Shown piece by piece: positions 63,801 through 64,000 of a DNA stretch of 64,000 nucleotides (position 1 is its first letter; every line of letters starts with the position of its first letter). The notes below the pieces were generated by a model, which was not told the origin of the DNA, searched no databases, and saw nothing but the letters and a program-made list of their open reading frames with translations. The translations under genes were made by a program, and so were the position numbers. The stretch is from Gracilibacillus sp. YIM 98692. Lineage in GTDB: Bacteria; Bacillota; Bacilli; Bacillales; Amphibacillaceae. The stretch lies in contig NZ_WIXM01000008.1 in NCBI RefSeq assembly GCF_010993965.1, forward strand, positions 58,221 through 122,220, written 5' to 3'.

Positions 63801-63939
63801 GATTTTTGAAAGGGTTAATCCTAATGGAATCAATATTTCTTGAAGTTCTACTAACTTGGAACAGAAAATGACGCTAAGCTGCGGAAAAATACGAGACTCC
63901 TGTTGAAAAGCGAACCTAAGAGACCCCGCAGTGATGGAG

Positions 63940-64000
63940 TGACCCCCATTTATTGGACACTTTTTACGCTACTTGTTCAAACTGAGCTCGATATTTGATC
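63940..64000 (-). mobile_element. End of an IS3-family insertion sequence (partial)
   Basis: The element end is read as TGACCCCC at 63940, with GGACAC 15 bp further in, typical of IS3/IS150-type terminal inverted repeats. Minus-strand codons 63999-63964 read IKYRAQFEQVA and stop, a common transposase (OrfB) C-terminus. The rest lies beyond the right edge. Confidence 0.65.
63964..63999 (-). CDS. IS3-family transposase OrfB, last 11 codons
   Basis: IKYRAQFEQVA then TAA; IS3-type OrfB proteins often end with a YRxQ-like motif just inside the terminal repeat. Only this tail is in the window, so the call depends also on the neighbouring inverted-repeat end. Confidence 0.6.
   Translation of the reverse strand: MKYRAQFEQVA

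Noticed and set aside
63564..63843. Two plus-strand reading frames of 76 and 62 codons
   Set aside because: They coincide with the family B repeat; the encoded text is that of the repeat, without ribosome sites.

Overview
The window is a low-GC Firmicute chromosome segment, most likely from a halotolerant Bacillaceae (Oceanobacillus, Gracilibacillus or Virgibacillus type). The signs are strong AGGAGG ribosome sites, sigma-A-type promoters, cre (CcpA) boxes, a GlpP-type glycerol leader, Bacillus-type UxuA/UxuB, YtrA-type GntR/ABC modules and dispersed intergenic repeats typical of that family. The genus is an inference. I saw no rRNA, tRNA, prophage or CRISPR array.

Layout. 1-255 is the start of a chromate transporter on the minus strand. 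404-7740 is a uronate/glycan block: a secreted multidomain GH97 glycosidase, KDPG aldolase, mannonate oxidoreductase, mannonate dehydratase and a GntR repressor, with two matching operator candidates just downstream of the regulator and uxuA promoters. 7846-9176 holds a membrane protein, a candidate CcpA-controlled small RNA and a DoxX protein. 9665-13041 holds an aldo/keto reductase, a 52-bp tandem repeat, a cell-wall amidase and an acidic surface protein. 13655-19043 is a sugar oxidoreductase cluster (Gfo/Idh/MocA, DUF993, TIM-barrel isomerase, AraC, divergent Gfo/Idh/MocA). 19144-25344 is glycerol/dihydroxyacetone metabolism (dhaKLM, glpD, glpK, glpP) with a promoter and terminator leader ahead of glpK. 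25766-31597 carries ppc, a small membrane protein, glycerate kinase and a divergent PRPP synthetase. 31793-34432 is a complete ABC importer of the nitrate/sulfonate/thiamine-precursor type. 34835-44664 is mixed: nitroreductase, glutamate-synthase-like oxidoreductase, a cytoplasmic heparinase II/III-like lyase, acyl-CoA thioesterase, LysR regulator, soluble chemoreceptor-like protein, CE7 esterase and DUF1801. 44748-47716 is a PTS sugar operon (EIIBC, EEP-fold phosphatase/nuclease, EIIA) with cre boxes. 47893-48280 is a second 52-bp tandem repeat. 48444-53956 is another sugar oxidation operon (ThuA-like, two Gfo/Idh/MocA, two TIM-barrel isomerases) with a divergent AraC regulator. 54094-63067 is mostly housekeeping: phosphoesterase, YtrA-type GntR plus ABC exporter, TrmL, a secretable-type amidase domain, small lipoprotein, Ogt, QueG and an ABC-class ATPase. 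The last kilobase is repeat-rich and ends in the terminus of an IS3-family insertion sequence.

How it fits together. Most genes point to carbohydrate scavenging under catabolite control. Extracellular glycan cleavage (GH97) and uronate catabolism (UxuA, UxuB, KdgA) feed KDG/KDPG to pyruvate. Two independent clusters pair NAD(P)-dependent Gfo/Idh/MocA dehydrogenases with TIM-barrel isomerase-like enzymes; such sets are known in 3-keto-sugar pathways, and these two are the best candidates for undescribed chemistry. A PTS importer and PTS-dependent dihydroxyacetone kinase, HPr-regulated-type glycerol kinase and several cre boxes tie the region to PTS/CcpA signalling.
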